Notes: generated by a model not told the origin, from the sequence alone. Shown: positions 34,161 through 44,017, numbered from the stretch's first letter. The stretch: 64,000 nucleotides of DNA from JADLHS01 sp039806955 (GCA_039806955.1 JBDHQI010000007.1:62001-126000), one strand, 5' to 3'. Numbers and translations are program-made.

Positions 34161-34392
34161 GGGGACCTCCACTGGCCACGCGATCTTAAGGAACGCCACG
34201 CGGGACTCCGCACGACGGCTGAAGGGCGTCAGGCATCCGCTGGAACGTCCGGTTGGAGTGGGCGACCCACGCCTGCTTCGGCAGCGTATTACCGGTGCGG
34301 ACGATTTCTTTCCTTGAATTTGCGCCGCCAAAATTCAACCCTGAGCGCGTTAAATTTGAGTTCTCATTCTAAACTGAAATTCTGAATCACAC

Positions 34393-35658
34393 ATGGCCTA
34401 CAAAGACGTTACCCCACCCGCCGGAAACAAAATCTCCATTCACGCTGGCAAACTCACCGTGCCGAACGATCCGATTGTTCCCTTCATTCGCGGCGACGGG
34501 ACCGGGCCGGATATCTGGGCGGCAAGCGTGCGGGTCTTTGACGCGGCGGTGCAAAAGGCCTACGGCGGCAAGCGAAAGATTTCCTGGTTTGAAGTGTTCG
34601 CCGGCGAAGCGTCGAAAAATAAATTCGATAACTGGCTGCCCGACGATACGGTCGCGGCGTTCAAGGAATATCTGGTGGGCATCAAGGGGCCGCTGACGAC
34701 GCCAGTCGGGGGCGGCATTCGCTCGCTCAACGTGGCGTTGCGGCAAATGCTGGACCTCTATGTTTGTCTGCGTCCGGTGCAGTATTTTCAAGGTGTGCCC
34801 AGTCCCGTGAAGCATCCGGAGAAGGTAAATATGGTCATCTTCCGCGAAAACACCGAGGACATTTACGCGGGCATTGATTATCAAGCCGGTTCGGTGGAGG
34901 CGAAAAAAATCCTGGAACTGCTGCGGCAGGAATTGCCGGCGGCTTTCAAGAAAATTCGTTTTGGCAACGAGGCGGACGCGGTGGGCATCGGCATCAAGCC
35001 GGTGAGCCAGCCGGGCACGGAGCGATTGGTGCGCGCGGCGATCCAGTACGCGATCACCAACCACCGCAAGAGCGTGACGTTTGTCCATAAGGGAAACATC
35101 ATGAAGTTCACCGAGGGCGCGTTTCGCGATTGGGGTTACGAACTGGCCCGGCGCGAGTTTGGCGCGACGGAAATTGACGGTGGCCCATGGTGCAAAATTC
35201 CGGAAGGCAAACCCGGTGCGGGCATCGTCATCAAGGACGCCATCGCCGACATCACGCTGCAACAAGTGTTGACCCGGCCGACGGACTTTGACGTCATCGC
35301 CACGTTGAATCTCAACGGCGATTATCTCAGCGACGCCCTGGCCGCACAGGTCGGGGGCATCGGTATTGCGCCCGGTGGCAACATCAATTATCTGACCGGG
35401 CACGCTATTTTTGAAGCCACGCACGGCACAGCCCCGAAGTACGCGGGCAAGGACGTGGTGAATCCGGGGTCGGTGGTGTTGTCCGGTGAAATGATGCTGC
35501 GTTATCTGGGCTGGACCGAGGCGGCGGACTTGATTTTGAAAGGCTTGAACGGCGCCATTGCCTCCAAAAAAGTCACCTACGACTTTGCGCGGTTGATGGA
35601 CGGCGCCACGGAGATCAAGTGTTCCGCCTTTGGTGACAACCTCATCGCCCACATGTAA
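34393..35658 (+). CDS. icd: NADP-dependent isocitrate dehydrogenase
   Basis: 421 residues, the length of the E. coli type. TCA-cycle enzyme making 2-oxoglutarate and NADPH. Substrate-site GGGIRSLNVALRQ with Ser111 at the position phosphorylated in E. coli, NMVIFRENTEDIYAG, the catalytic Tyr/Lys blocks, and THGTAPKYAGKD where Lys349 and Tyr350 occupy the positions that select NADP over NAD. No aceK-like kinase is nearby. Single gene with an AT-rich leader (34335-34390) before it. Confidence 0.96.
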   Translation: MAYKDVTPPAGNKISIHAGKLTVPNDPIVPFIRGDGTGPDIWAASVRVFDAAVQKAYGGKRKISWFEVFAGEASKNKFDNWLPDDTVAAFKEYLVGIKGPLTTPVGGGIRSLNVALRQMLDLYVCLRPVQYFQGVPSPVKHPEKVNMVIFRENTEDIYAGIDYQAGSVEAKKILELLRQELPAAFKKIRFGNEADAVGIGIKPVSQPGTERLVRAAIQYAITNHRKSVTFVHKGNIMKFTEGAFRDWGYELARREFGATEIDGGPWCKIPEGKPGAGIVIKDAIADITLQQVLTRPTDFDVIATLNLNGDYLSDALAAQVGGIGIAPGGNINYLTGHAIFEATHGTAPKYAGKDVVNPGSVVLSGEMMLRYLGWTEAADLILKGLNGAIASKKVTYDFARLMDGATEIKCSAFGDNLIAHM

Positions 35659-35676
35659 GTGGCGGTGGTCCAATGA

Positions 35677-36534
35677 TTATTGGGCGGCGGGCAGGGGATG
35701 CAGTTCGATTTTCCGAAAGTAAATTTCGGCGCCTTCGGACTGAAAAATCAACTGACCGGCTTGATGACTGAGTTGTGTGGCGTGGTTAACCCGCTGGCCG
35801 TTCACGTAGTAGTCAAGCGTTGCTCCGCGACAAATCACCTCGAGACGCGTCCACTGGCCGTCGGGGCTTTCCACGTCTTGACGCCCGCGAAAGCCGAGTT
35901 TGTCTTCCCAATCCACATCGCGTCCCCACCAATTGATGCGTCCGGTTTGAAACACTTTGGGTTCGCCCTTCGGATCCCAGATCGGCTCGCCATCACGATC
36001 CGGGCTGGTGTTCAGGGTGGCTGAGTATTTCACAATCGAACCATCCGGATCATAGCCACCGAGCACCAGGATGTCGCCCACGCCGCCTTGAATGATTTGA
36101 AATTCGTAGCCGCGCATCCACGGGCCGTTGAACGTCGATGAGTAATAATTGCCATCCGGTCCGGTGCAATGCAGCACCACGCCGCTGTCCTTCGTGGCGT
36201 TGGTGCGGCTGCCCCAGGTGGTCAAGCCCCAGCGGAATTCAGCGACCAACCGGTAGTTGGCGTATTGCTGTCGCGTGTACAACCCGCCGTAAATCTGCCC
36301 ACTGATGCGGATGGCGGGCGCACCGTCCAAACAGTCCACCACCGAAAAAATCCGGAACGGGTCTTCGCGATGATAATCCACCAGCCAGGTGTAAAAGGCG
36401 GAGAGATCCTTGCCGTTGAAGAGGGAGATTACTTCATGCGGGACGACGGGCTTCGAGTTTTTGACCTCGGGTTCGGCGACGGCGGCGATCTGGGTGGCTG
36501 CCAACAGGGAAAGCAGGGTGAAGAACTTTTGCAT
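35677..36534 (-). CDS. Secreted DUF1080 (3-keto-disaccharide hydrolase-like) protein
   Basis: 285 residues from the ATG at 36534, opening into a signal peptide (MQKFFTLLSLLAATQIAAVAEPE). One DUF1080 jelly-roll domain: VISLFNGKDLSAFYTW, then LVAEFRWG, KDSGVVLHCTG, YEFQIIQGGVGD and the end motif LIFQSEGAEIYFRKIEL. Family members hydrolyse or bind 3-keto-glucosides and other modified sugars outside the cytoplasm; the exact reaction here is not predictable. It converges on icd with an 18-bp gap. A second DUF1080 domain in the window is fused to the BSP peptidase at 412-2472. Confidence 0.9.
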   Translation of the reverse strand: MQKFFTLLSLLAATQIAAVAEPEVKNSKPVVPHEVISLFNGKDLSAFYTWLVDYHREDPFRIFSVVDCLDGAPAIRISGQIYGGLYTRQQYANYRLVAEFRWGLTTWGSRTNATKDSGVVLHCTGPDGNYYSSTFNGPWMRGYEFQIIQGGVGDILVLGGYDPDGSIVKYSATLNTSPDRDGEPIWDPKGEPKVFQTGRINWWGRDVDWEDKLGFRGRQDVESPDGQWTRLEVICRGATLDYYVNGQRVNHATQLSHQAGQLIFQSEGAEIYFRKIELHPLPAAQ

Positions 36535-36660
36535 GGATGAATTTTTCGCAAAGCTTGCGGAGCGACGTCTCAAACGTCAATCGCGAAGCAACGGATTATG
36601 ACCATTAATTTTTTCTGACGGCATCCCGCTTCAGACCGTAAGGGCGTCGTCACCTGAACC

Positions 36661-37749
36661 TTAAAGTCCGAGCGCCTGGAGCGCTTCAAAATAGAGGTTG
36701 TGACCGAAATCGTTCGGATGATTGATGTTGTTCGCCAGCATGTCTTCGGGAGCTTTGCGGGTGGCAAGCTGTTGCCAGCGTTGGTAAACGTCGGCAAACG
36801 CGCATTGTTTTTCGCGCGCCACCGCTTTGGTCGCGGCGGCGTAGGCTTCCATGTTGTGCGATCCAAACCGCCATTGTGGATTGGGTGGGAACGCAGAGAA
36901 GAGGATGATTTCCGCCTTCGTATTCACACGAATGCGATTGATCATCTGTCTCAGGTTATCCGCAAAAACGGGCAGCGCCACGCCGAAACCGGAGCGGTTG
37001 TGATCGTTCATCCCGAAGCCGATCAGCACCAAGTCCGGCTGTTGCTCCAGCACTTTGGCTTGCAGGCGTTGCAAGCCCTGCGCGGTGGTGTCGCCACCGG
37101 TGGCGCCATTGATGGCTTCGATGGTGGCGCGCGGATACTTCTTCCGCAACGCGTCAGACCAGCGCGTCCAAAAAATCATGTCGGGGGTGGAGGCATCCCC
37201 ACCGGCGGTAATGCTGTCGCCGAACGCCACGATCCGCACGGAGTTGCCCGCTCGCAGTTTTCGCCGGGTCTCGGGCAGCGCGACGGCGGAGAATTCTCGT
37301 TGTGTCACTGGCGGCGTCCAACGTTCGCGATGGTGGTAATCCACATAGACGAAGAAGGGCAGGTTACCGAAGCCGGGGAATTGGTTGTGATCGAAATCCT
37401 CCTTGCCAAAGAGGATGTTGGTGGAGAAATCGAGGATGCGGGAATCCATCGTGCGCTGGATGGTTCCGTCGCTGGTCAGAACGTAGTCGCGCCCGGCTTC
37501 ATATTGCACCGTGTTCGTCAGACCCGCGCGATAGGTGCTGCGTACGACGAGTGGGTGATCGAGCGCGGGGGCGAACGCCAGATGTTTCGGTTGTTGCCCG
37601 ACCAACACCAGCGATTCGCCCGTTTGCTGGTGCGCGGCGTCGGGGCGCGATTGCGTGGCGCAACCCGCCAGCCCGATTACCACGACGCACAGGGCGGCCA
37701 TCCCGACGGCGGAAATGAGAGGTTGCGTTCGTTTGTTGTTATGACTCAT
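36661..37749 (-). CDS. SGNH/GDSL-hydrolase lipoprotein
   Basis: 362 residues from the ATG at 37749 (MSHNNKRTQPL), which leads into a lipobox VIGLAGC. An N-terminal beta region (about 50-165) precedes an SGNH hydrolase fold: block I FGDSITAGG with the catalytic Ser, Gly in NGATGGDTTAQG, block III GFGMNDHNR and the catalytic Asp/His in NHPNDFGH. Expected to be an outer-face esterase, for example a carbohydrate de-esterase. Leftward; the next gene on the same strand is the DUF1080 protein, 127 bp away, so a shared glycan-degradation transcript is possible. Confidence 0.9.
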   Translation of the reverse strand: MSHNNKRTQPLISAVGMAALCVVVIGLAGCATQSRPDAAHQQTGESLVLVGQQPKHLAFAPALDHPLVVRSTYRAGLTNTVQYEAGRDYVLTSDGTIQRTMDSRILDFSTNILFGKEDFDHNQFPGFGNLPFFVYVDYHHRERWTPPVTQREFSAVALPETRRKLRAGNSVRIVAFGDSITAGGDASTPDMIFWTRWSDALRKKYPRATIEAINGATGGDTTAQGLQRLQAKVLEQQPDLVLIGFGMNDHNRSGFGVALPVFADNLRQMINRIRVNTKAEIILFSAFPPNPQWRFGSHNMEAYAAATKAVAREKQCAFADVYQRWQQLATRKAPEDMLANNINHPNDFGHNLYFEALQALGL

Positions 37750-37968
37750 AAAAATAGCGACGGCCTTGCATCGAATGGTTGATGATAATTGTTCGCGGAT
37801 GCGCCCGTCGAAAAAATAATTCTCCGCGAGGTCAGGTCGAGACCGTTCGAGACTTGGTGAAATCAATCCCCCTTCGGTTCGCCAGGAGCCGCCAGTTGGC
37901 CAATGGAGCGGATTCAGGGGGCGGATTCAGCTTTGAAATGCCGTGACATGGCGGTTACAAATTTGAAC

Positions 37969-38769
37969 ATGCGGAAATTACTTGCACTCACGCTGGGAAT
38001 GGCGGGACTTACTTTAAGCAGCTTTATTGGCCTGGCGGCGCCGGCGACCAACACGTTCCCGCTGACGCTTCGCATCGGCACTTTCAACGTGGGCCATTTC
38101 AACCAGGGCAAGCTGGGCGGTTATCAGGAAAGCGATGTTGCCGCAGCGTTGGAACGGTGGCACAGTTGGCTCCAAGCGCAGTCATTCGATGTTTTCTTCA
38201 TTAACGAATGGAACTTGAACTTCGACAAAGCCGGCATGCTGAACGCTACCGAACGTTTGCTGCGGCCCTTTTACGACCACATCGTTTTCGGCAAACGCAA
38301 TACCTGGATCTACAACGGAATTGCCTCGAACTTTCAGATCAGCAAAGCCGGCGAAGTGCTTTTGACGCACAAAGAGTATTACGCCGTGCGCGCCGAGTGG
38401 CCGGTGGGCGGAGAGACCGTCACGCTGATGTCGGTGCATGTGCCCTGGCAGAAAGACGCTCACGATTCCTCCATTGAGGCGTTGATCGTCGAGATGAAGC
38501 GGCACAAGTATCTGATCTGCGCCGGCGACCTGAACGCGCCGGATCGTAACGTGCTCAAGATCAAAGCGGCGGGATTCAAGGTGGCGAACGGCGGCGATGA
38601 AGGCTGGTTTTGCACGGCGGCATCCAAGTGCGGGTCGCAAACGAACAACGTGCATATTGATAACATCATCACTTCACCTAATCTGACCATTAAGCGCGTC
38701 TCCGCTCCGCGTACCGGGCTGAACGATCTGGATCATCTTCCATTGCTGGCCGAAGTGACGTTGGAATAG
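37969..38769 (+). CDS. Secreted endonuclease/exonuclease/phosphatase (EEP) family protein
   Basis: 266 residues from the ATG at 37969, chosen because it opens a signal peptide (MRKLLALTLGMAGLTLSSFIGLAAPA). EEP fold motifs in order: IGTFNVGHFNQG (Asn), FFINEWNLN (metal Glu), MSVHVPWQKDAH, YLICAGDLNAPDRN (Asp/Asn), and the closing DLDHLPLLAEV (Asp-His). So it is probably an active metal-dependent phosphodiesterase/phosphatase outside the cytoplasm, acting on nucleic acid, nucleotide or phospholipid; the substrate is not clear. Single gene. Confidence 0.88.
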   Translation: MRKLLALTLGMAGLTLSSFIGLAAPATNTFPLTLRIGTFNVGHFNQGKLGGYQESDVAAALERWHSWLQAQSFDVFFINEWNLNFDKAGMLNATERLLRPFYDHIVFGKRNTWIYNGIASNFQISKAGEVLLTHKEYYAVRAEWPVGGETVTLMSVHVPWQKDAHDSSIEALIVEMKRHKYLICAGDLNAPDRNVLKIKAAGFKVANGGDEGWFCTAASKCGSQTNNVHIDNIITSPNLTIKRVSAPRTGLNDLDHLPLLAEVTLE

Positions 38770-38837
38770 CGCAGCGGATGGCTTGCGTGGCTGCTGCCGG
38801 AAACGGTGGCTGGCGCGCGTAAAAGGGGGGAGCGCGT

Positions 38838-39866
38838 TCAGCTTTTGGATTTCACGAGCCGATGCAGCATTCCGGAAAAGGTCAGCGCCCAGACGGTTAG
38901 CGCGAGGTAAACGACAGCGTGAGCTGCGGGTAGCAGAAAATCCAATCGCAGGGTTCGCGCGATGCCGAAGGTGCAAGTGGCGTACATGCCCAGTGGAAAG
39001 ACCACGCTCCAACCGGCCGGATCGTACGTCAACGGAGACCGATGGTAGCCGTAGCGCCAGACCGCCAGTAACGCGAGCAACGGCAACCACCAAGTGCCAC
39101 ACGCCCAAAACAGGAGAGTCATCCCTTTGAGAAACGGCAGCAGCGGGCCGAGGGGTTCGGACGCCGCCGCGCTTTCGATCAATGCCGATCCTGCCAGCGT
39201 GGAGATGGCCGCCGCGCCCATATTGATCCAATAATGCGGTGAAAAGTCGGTGGGCGAAAATTTGAAAAACAGGCAGCGGTAGAAGATCAGCGTGATCAGC
39301 AGGCCGTACCCCATGCCGCCGCTCAGCCACAGGGTCAGCGCCAGAAAATTCAGAACCAGTGGCGGCTCGGCGCCGAAGCGTGATGCCAGTTGCGCGGTCA
39401 AGACTGCGATGGCTTGAGTCGCCACAACGGCCAGCAGCCAGTTGCCGCTGAGGCTTCGATCCAAAGGCGGTTTGTTCGTCTTGACGGTGAGCGCGGTGAA
39501 GATGGTGTAAGTGAGCGTCGCCCAGAGCAGGAGCGCGAGTCCCCAGAGTCCGAGGGCGATCCGCCACGCTTGCTGAAGCAAAATCAATTGTTCCGCCAGA
39601 ACCCCAGTCCCGGCAACCAGGGTAAAAAAACCGGGGCCGCGCTGATGATCACTCAGGTCGGATCGAAATTCGCGCGGGGAATACCGCCACCGCGCCAACG
39701 TCAGCCCTCCGAGAAGCAGATACTGTCCGACGTTCAGCCAGAGCAGCCCGTGCGCGATGATGTGGCAACCGGAGTTTTCGGCAGCTATGGAAACAATGCC
39801 GGTCGCCATCACCAGCGCAAAATAACCCGGCGTCAAGGCGCGAATTCCGTTGGTTGAAAAGCTCAT
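38838..39866 (-). CDS. TDT family anion/dicarboxylate transporter (TehA/SLAC1-like)
   Basis: 342 residues with about ten transmembrane helices. The family signature near the N-terminus is ALTPGYFALVMATGIVSIAAE. Further blocks YWINMGAAAISTLAG and DPAGWSVVFPLGMYATCT are typical of the tellurite-resistance/dicarboxylate transporter family, which forms anion channels in bacteria and plants. The substrate may be malate, chloride, sulfite or another anion. It lies 31 bp from the end of the convergently transcribed deacylase-side gene and is leftward. No regulatory site was seen. Confidence 0.88.
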   Translation of the reverse strand: MSFSTNGIRALTPGYFALVMATGIVSIAAENSGCHIIAHGLLWLNVGQYLLLGGLTLARWRYSPREFRSDLSDHQRGPGFFTLVAGTGVLAEQLILLQQAWRIALGLWGLALLLWATLTYTIFTALTVKTNKPPLDRSLSGNWLLAVVATQAIAVLTAQLASRFGAEPPLVLNFLALTLWLSGGMGYGLLITLIFYRCLFFKFSPTDFSPHYWINMGAAAISTLAGSALIESAAASEPLGPLLPFLKGMTLLFWACGTWWLPLLALLAVWRYGYHRSPLTYDPAGWSVVFPLGMYATCTFGIARTLRLDFLLPAAHAVVYLALTVWALTFSGMLHRLVKSKS

Positions 39867-39897
39867 GTGCGCGACGCTTTACTGCGGATGCAAGCGC

Positions 39898-41460
39898 TTA
39901 ATCCTGCCGCTTTACTCCCAGTCCTGGCTTGGCGCCGGTATGCTCTCCATTTGCGATGACGGTCACTCCGTTGACCAGCACCAGCGGAATTCCCGTGGCG
40001 TAATGATGGGGATCACTGAAGGTTGCGGGGTCGTTCACTTTTTGTGGGTCGAAGATCGTGATGTCGGCCCAAAACCCGTCCTTTAACAAACCACGATTCT
40101 TCAAGCGAAACGTCGTCGCGGGGAGGCTGGTCATTTTGCGGATGGCTTCCTCGAGTCGGAGCACTTTCAGTTCGCGAACGTAACGGGCCAGTACGCGGGC
40201 GTTATTGCCGTAGCCGCGCGGATGTGGCACGCCTTTTCCGAATTCGCGGATGCCGCTGTCACTCGCAACCATGGTGTTGGGATACCTCATGAATTTTTGC
40301 AGGTCTTCCTCATTCATGCCGTGGAATACTCCGCTCGCGCTGCCGTTTTCCTGGATTTCCAGAATCGTTTCAATCTGGTCGTCAAGCGAATCGTTGCCAC
40401 GCAGTTTCTTCGCCGCTTCCACAATGTTGAGGCCGTTGAGTGAGGGATCATGTCGGTACGAGGCGATGACCGCGTACGCATAGTCCTGGCGGCCGCGAGC
40501 AGTAATTCTGCGTTTCATCTGCTTTACCAGCGCGGCCTTTTCATCGGGGTTCTTCAACAGCGCGAGAAACCGCTGTTGTCCACCATCGAAGGCGTCATCC
40601 GGAATCAACTGGCGCAGGGTGGTGGAGGAAGCGGTGTACGCGTACTGATCGGCCGTGATGTCGAGACCGCTGGCGCGGGCGGCTTCGATGTAAGCGATGA
40701 TCTCATCAGCGCGTCCCCACGCTCTCTCGCCGCTCAATTTGATATGCGACACTTCCGCGCGGACTTTGGCTTCGCGCGCGACCTGAAACACCTCGTCCAA
40801 GGCGGACAGAATCTCGACTCCCTCATGGCGCATGTGGCTGGCGTAGAGGCCAGCGTAAGGCGCAATGACTTTGGCCAGTTCGACAATTTCCTCCGGTTTC
40901 GAAAATGTGCCGGGGAGATAAATCAAGCCCGTGGACAAACCCACCGCGCCGTCCCGCATGGCCTGTTCGACATAATCTTTCATTTTGGTCAGTTCCGCCG
41001 CGGTGGGCGGGCGGTCAAAATTTCCACCCATGGCTTTTTTACGAACGGTGTTGTGACCGATCAACGTGCAAACATTGGGGGCGATGCCATCCCGCGCGAT
41101 CGCGGCAAAAAATTTGCCGACATCCAGCACTGAGTCGCCGCAGTTTCCGACCACCAATGTGGTGACGCCCATGCGTAGAAAATTTTCGGCACGGGGCATC
41201 GCGGCGACTTCATCCGCATGGGTGTGAACGTCAATGAATCCGGGCGCAACGATCATTCCGGTGGCATTGATTTCCTGTCTGCCGCTTTCCGGGATCCGGC
41301 CAATTTGGGCAATGTGTCCGTCCTTCACGGCGAGATCGGCGAAGTACGCCGGGCTGCCGGTGCCATCCACAATCCGTCCGCCACGAATCACGCCGTCGTA
41401 TTCGGCGGCGGCGAGGATTGGAAGCCCGAGAAAGAGAAATCCGGCGAGGAACTTGTTCAT
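39898..41460 (-). CDS. Secreted N-acyl-D-amino-acid deacylase (D-aminoacylase)
   Basis: 520 residues from the ATG at 41460 with a signal peptide (MNKFLAGFLFLGLPILAAAEYD). Amidohydrolase fold: IVAPGFIDVHTHADE (first metal His pair), TLVVGNCGDS with the metal-bridging Cys, GLSTGLIYLPG, ASHMRHEG, SHIKLSGERAWG and DQYAYTASSTTL. These are typical D-aminoacylase blocks; the closing RGLLKDGFWADITIFDPQKV is the standard amidohydrolase end. It releases D-amino acids from N-acyl derivatives, for example in peptidoglycan recycling or scavenging. It diverges from the GH92 gene with a 151-bp gap that should hold both promoters. Confidence 0.92.
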   Translation of the reverse strand: MNKFLAGFLFLGLPILAAAEYDGVIRGGRIVDGTGSPAYFADLAVKDGHIAQIGRIPESGRQEINATGMIVAPGFIDVHTHADEVAAMPRAENFLRMGVTTLVVGNCGDSVLDVGKFFAAIARDGIAPNVCTLIGHNTVRKKAMGGNFDRPPTAAELTKMKDYVEQAMRDGAVGLSTGLIYLPGTFSKPEEIVELAKVIAPYAGLYASHMRHEGVEILSALDEVFQVAREAKVRAEVSHIKLSGERAWGRADEIIAYIEAARASGLDITADQYAYTASSTTLRQLIPDDAFDGGQQRFLALLKNPDEKAALVKQMKRRITARGRQDYAYAVIASYRHDPSLNGLNIVEAAKKLRGNDSLDDQIETILEIQENGSASGVFHGMNEEDLQKFMRYPNTMVASDSGIREFGKGVPHPRGYGNNARVLARYVRELKVLRLEEAIRKMTSLPATTFRLKNRGLLKDGFWADITIFDPQKVNDPATFSDPHHYATGIPLVLVNGVTVIANGEHTGAKPGLGVKRQD

Positions 41461-41611
41461 GACGTGGTTATGGCACCATCGTTGGCGAGTGGAAGTCAAA
41501 CCAATACTTGTCAACGTGCGAAATCGGGACAAGGGGAAACGCGCCAAAGAATTCGAAATTGCCGCGCGCCGTGATCTCAGGTTGCATGTTCGCGCGAACC
41601 GATCAAACCCG

Positions 41612-44017
41612 ATGACACCAGTTAACCCGCATAGCGAATCTCCACCGCTGCCAGCCGCGAGACGACGAAATCCGGCGGGGTGGAAACGGGCGCTTAAATT
41701 CATGGCGCTGCTGGTGCTGGGAATTATCGTGTTGAGCGTTACTTTCATCGGGCTGTTATTTCTGAAATATCGCGGCATCGTTGGCGATAAACCAATCCAG
41801 CCGTTGACGCAGGTTGAGCCCGGAGAATTTGGCCGGTGGGTGAATCCGTTCATCGGCACCGGAGGCATCCCCTGGGTGTGCGGGAATAACTTTCCGGGAG
41901 CGATGGTGCCGTTTGGCATGGTGCGGTTGGGGCCGGAGACCGCTTCGCTGTTGATTCATGAGCGGGCATTGAATACGTCCGGTTATTACTACGGCGATGA
42001 GCGCCTGCTTGGTTTCAGTCACACCCGACTCAATGGCACGGGGGCTACCGATGGCGGTCATTTCCTCGTGGCTCCCGTCGTTGAGCCAATTGATTCTGCC
42101 ACCCGGCATCGAGGTCAATCTGCGAAATTCTCGCACCGTCGCGAAATCGCTTCCCCCGGCTACTACGCGGTGGAGCTGCCTGGGCTGGCGGCGTTGGTGG
42201 AACTCACGGCAACGCGGCGGGTGGGCGTGCAGCGTTACACTTTCAATGCCGGCAAACCCCCGCGGCTCTTGCTTGAGGTGATGAACGCCCTGGGCGGATA
42301 TCGTAGTGACGCGGGCTGGGTGCGGGTGTTGCCCGCCGCAAATGAAGTTGAAGCTTCAGTGAGAACGTTTGGCACTTTTGCCGGGCGCTACGGCGGCCTC
42401 AAGGCGTACTGCGTCGCCAGGTTTGATCAACCGTTCACCTCGTTCGCAACCTGGCGGGATGATTTGCGATCGTCAGGGCAAGCGGTCGCGGAAGGCGGTC
42501 GGGTCGGTGCTGATTTCAGTTTCGCCACTGGTGAATCGCCGCAGGTCATCACGCTCAAACTCGGCATTTCTTACGTGAGTCTTGCCAACGCGCGCGCCAA
42601 CCTTGACGCGGAAGCGGGCGCGAAAAGTTTTGCAACAATCCTTGCGGAAGCGCAACAAGCGTGGGAAGAGAAGCTGGCGTTGATCCAGATTCAAGGCGGG
42701 ACGGAACGGCAGCGAAGAATTTTTTACACGGCGCTGTTCCGTGTGTTCCAGATGCCGACCATTTTCAACGATGCCAACGGCGACTATCTGGGCTTTGACG
42801 GTCAGGTGCATCGCGCCGCGGATTTTCAATATTTCACCGACCTTTCGTTGTGGGACACCTTTCGCACCACCCACCCGCTTTACACGTTGATCGCGCCGCA
42901 GGATCAACGCGATATGATCGTTTCCCTGGTCAAGATGTGCGATCAAGGCGGATGGCTGCCGCGCTGGCCCTCGGGCAACGGCTATTCCAACTCCATGCTC
43001 GGCACGCCTGCGGACATTGTCATTGCCGAAGCCTATTTGAAGGGCATTCGCGATTTTGAGGTCCAACGCGCCTACACCGCCATGCGTCAAACCGCGCTCG
43101 CTCCGACTCCGCCGGGCGCGGCATTTTCCGGTCGGGAGGGAGTAGAGCATTATCTTCAATATGGCTATTGCCCGTCCGGATTGATGGATGAATCCGTCGC
43201 GCGCACCTTGGAATTTGCCTGGGCGGATTCGGCCATTGCGAATCTGGCGGAAGCGTTGGGGCAGCGTGAGGATGCCGATTTGTTTCGCCGCCACGCGCAG
43301 TTCTATCGCAACCTCTGGAATTCCGCGACGCAGTATTTTCAGCCGCGCAATGCGGCCGGGGAATTTTTCAAGCCGTTCAAACCGCGGCTCTTGACCTATT
43401 TCGATCCCGAGGGCAAATACACCCGGGACTACGTGGAGGGCAGCGCGCTGCAATGGCGTTGGGGCGTGCCTTACGACGCGGCCGGCATGATCGCGCTGTT
43501 CAAGAGCCGTGACTACTTCGTGTCTGAGCTTAACGATTTTTTTGCGAAGTCCAGTCCGACGCGGGGCGGCTGGCAGCCGGGACCGTATTACTGGCACGGC
43601 AATCAACCGGACCTCCACGCGGCATATTTGTTCAATGCGGCGGGGCGCCCGGAATTGACGCAGAAATGGGTGCGCTGGATTTTGGACCATAAATACGGAG
43701 ACGACTACGAAGGCTTGGACGGCAATGATGATGGCGGCGCGCTCTCGGCCTGGTACGTTTTCAGCGCGCTGGGTTTGTATCCCAGCGCCGGCACGGACAA
43801 GTATCAGCTCGGCGCGCCACTGTTCGATCGGGTGGAAATTCGATTAAGCGGAGCGCCGCTCGTGGTGATTGCAGAGAATCGCCCCCAGCAAAATCCCTAT
43901 GTTGCCAAAGTCTGGCTCAACGACACGTTGCTGGATCGCACCTGGATCAGACATGCGGAAATTGCCCGTGGTGGCGTGCTGAAATTCCAAATGAGCGCCG
44001 TGCCGGGACTCAAGTAA
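41612..44017 (+). CDS. GH92 alpha-mannosidase-like protein with Gln at the catalytic acid
   Basis: 801 residues from the ATG at 41612, with one N-terminal transmembrane anchor (about 32-52). Family GH92 motifs: FIGTGGIPWVCGNNFPGAMVP, FSHTRLNGTGATDGG, LWDTFRTTHPLYTL, WPSGNGYSNSMLGTPAD and the base-side GNDDGGALSAWYVF. GH92 enzymes are calcium-dependent inverting exo-alpha-mannosidases whose acid is the Glu of a GNEP-type motif. Here that motif reads HGNQPDLH (Gln665, codon CAA at 43604-43606). GH92 members with Gln at this place are known to cleave mannose-1-phospho-6-mannose rather than ordinary mannosides, so a phosphomannan-directed activity is inferred. Confidence 0.9.
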   Translation: MTPVNPHSESPPLPAARRRNPAGWKRALKFMALLVLGIIVLSVTFIGLLFLKYRGIVGDKPIQPLTQVEPGEFGRWVNPFIGTGGIPWVCGNNFPGAMVPFGMVRLGPETASLLIHERALNTSGYYYGDERLLGFSHTRLNGTGATDGGHFLVAPVVEPIDSATRHRGQSAKFSHRREIASPGYYAVELPGLAALVELTATRRVGVQRYTFNAGKPPRLLLEVMNALGGYRSDAGWVRVLPAANEVEASVRTFGTFAGRYGGLKAYCVARFDQPFTSFATWRDDLRSSGQAVAEGGRVGADFSFATGESPQVITLKLGISYVSLANARANLDAEAGAKSFATILAEAQQAWEEKLALIQIQGGTERQRRIFYTALFRVFQMPTIFNDANGDYLGFDGQVHRAADFQYFTDLSLWDTFRTTHPLYTLIAPQDQRDMIVSLVKMCDQGGWLPRWPSGNGYSNSMLGTPADIVIAEAYLKGIRDFEVQRAYTAMRQTALAPTPPGAAFSGREGVEHYLQYGYCPSGLMDESVARTLEFAWADSAIANLAEALGQREDADLFRRHAQFYRNLWNSATQYFQPRNAAGEFFKPFKPRLLTYFDPEGKYTRDYVEGSALQWRWGVPYDAAGMIALFKSRDYFVSELNDFFAKSSPTRGGWQPGPYYWHGNQPDLHAAYLFNAAGRPELTQKWVRWILDHKYGDDYEGLDGNDDGGALSAWYVFSALGLYPSAGTDKYQLGAPLFDRVEIRLSGAPLVVIAENRPQQNPYVAKVWLNDTLLDRTWIRHAEIARGGVLKFQMSAVPGLK

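Noticed and set aside
34387..35673. A long open frame (428 codons) on the minus strand opposite isocitrate dehydrogenase
   Set aside because: It is antisense to a clear icd gene in GC-rich DNA, has no family motifs and a composition typical of shadow frames.
38674..39567. A second minus-strand frame of 297 codons over the TDT transporter
   Set aside because: The TDT frame has clear membrane helices and family motif; the other frame is Arg/His-rich and starts inside it.
42473..43690. A 405-codon minus-strand frame opposite the GH92 gene
   Set aside because: It is Arg- and Gln-rich without domain signatures, antisense to strongly conserved mannosidase blocks.
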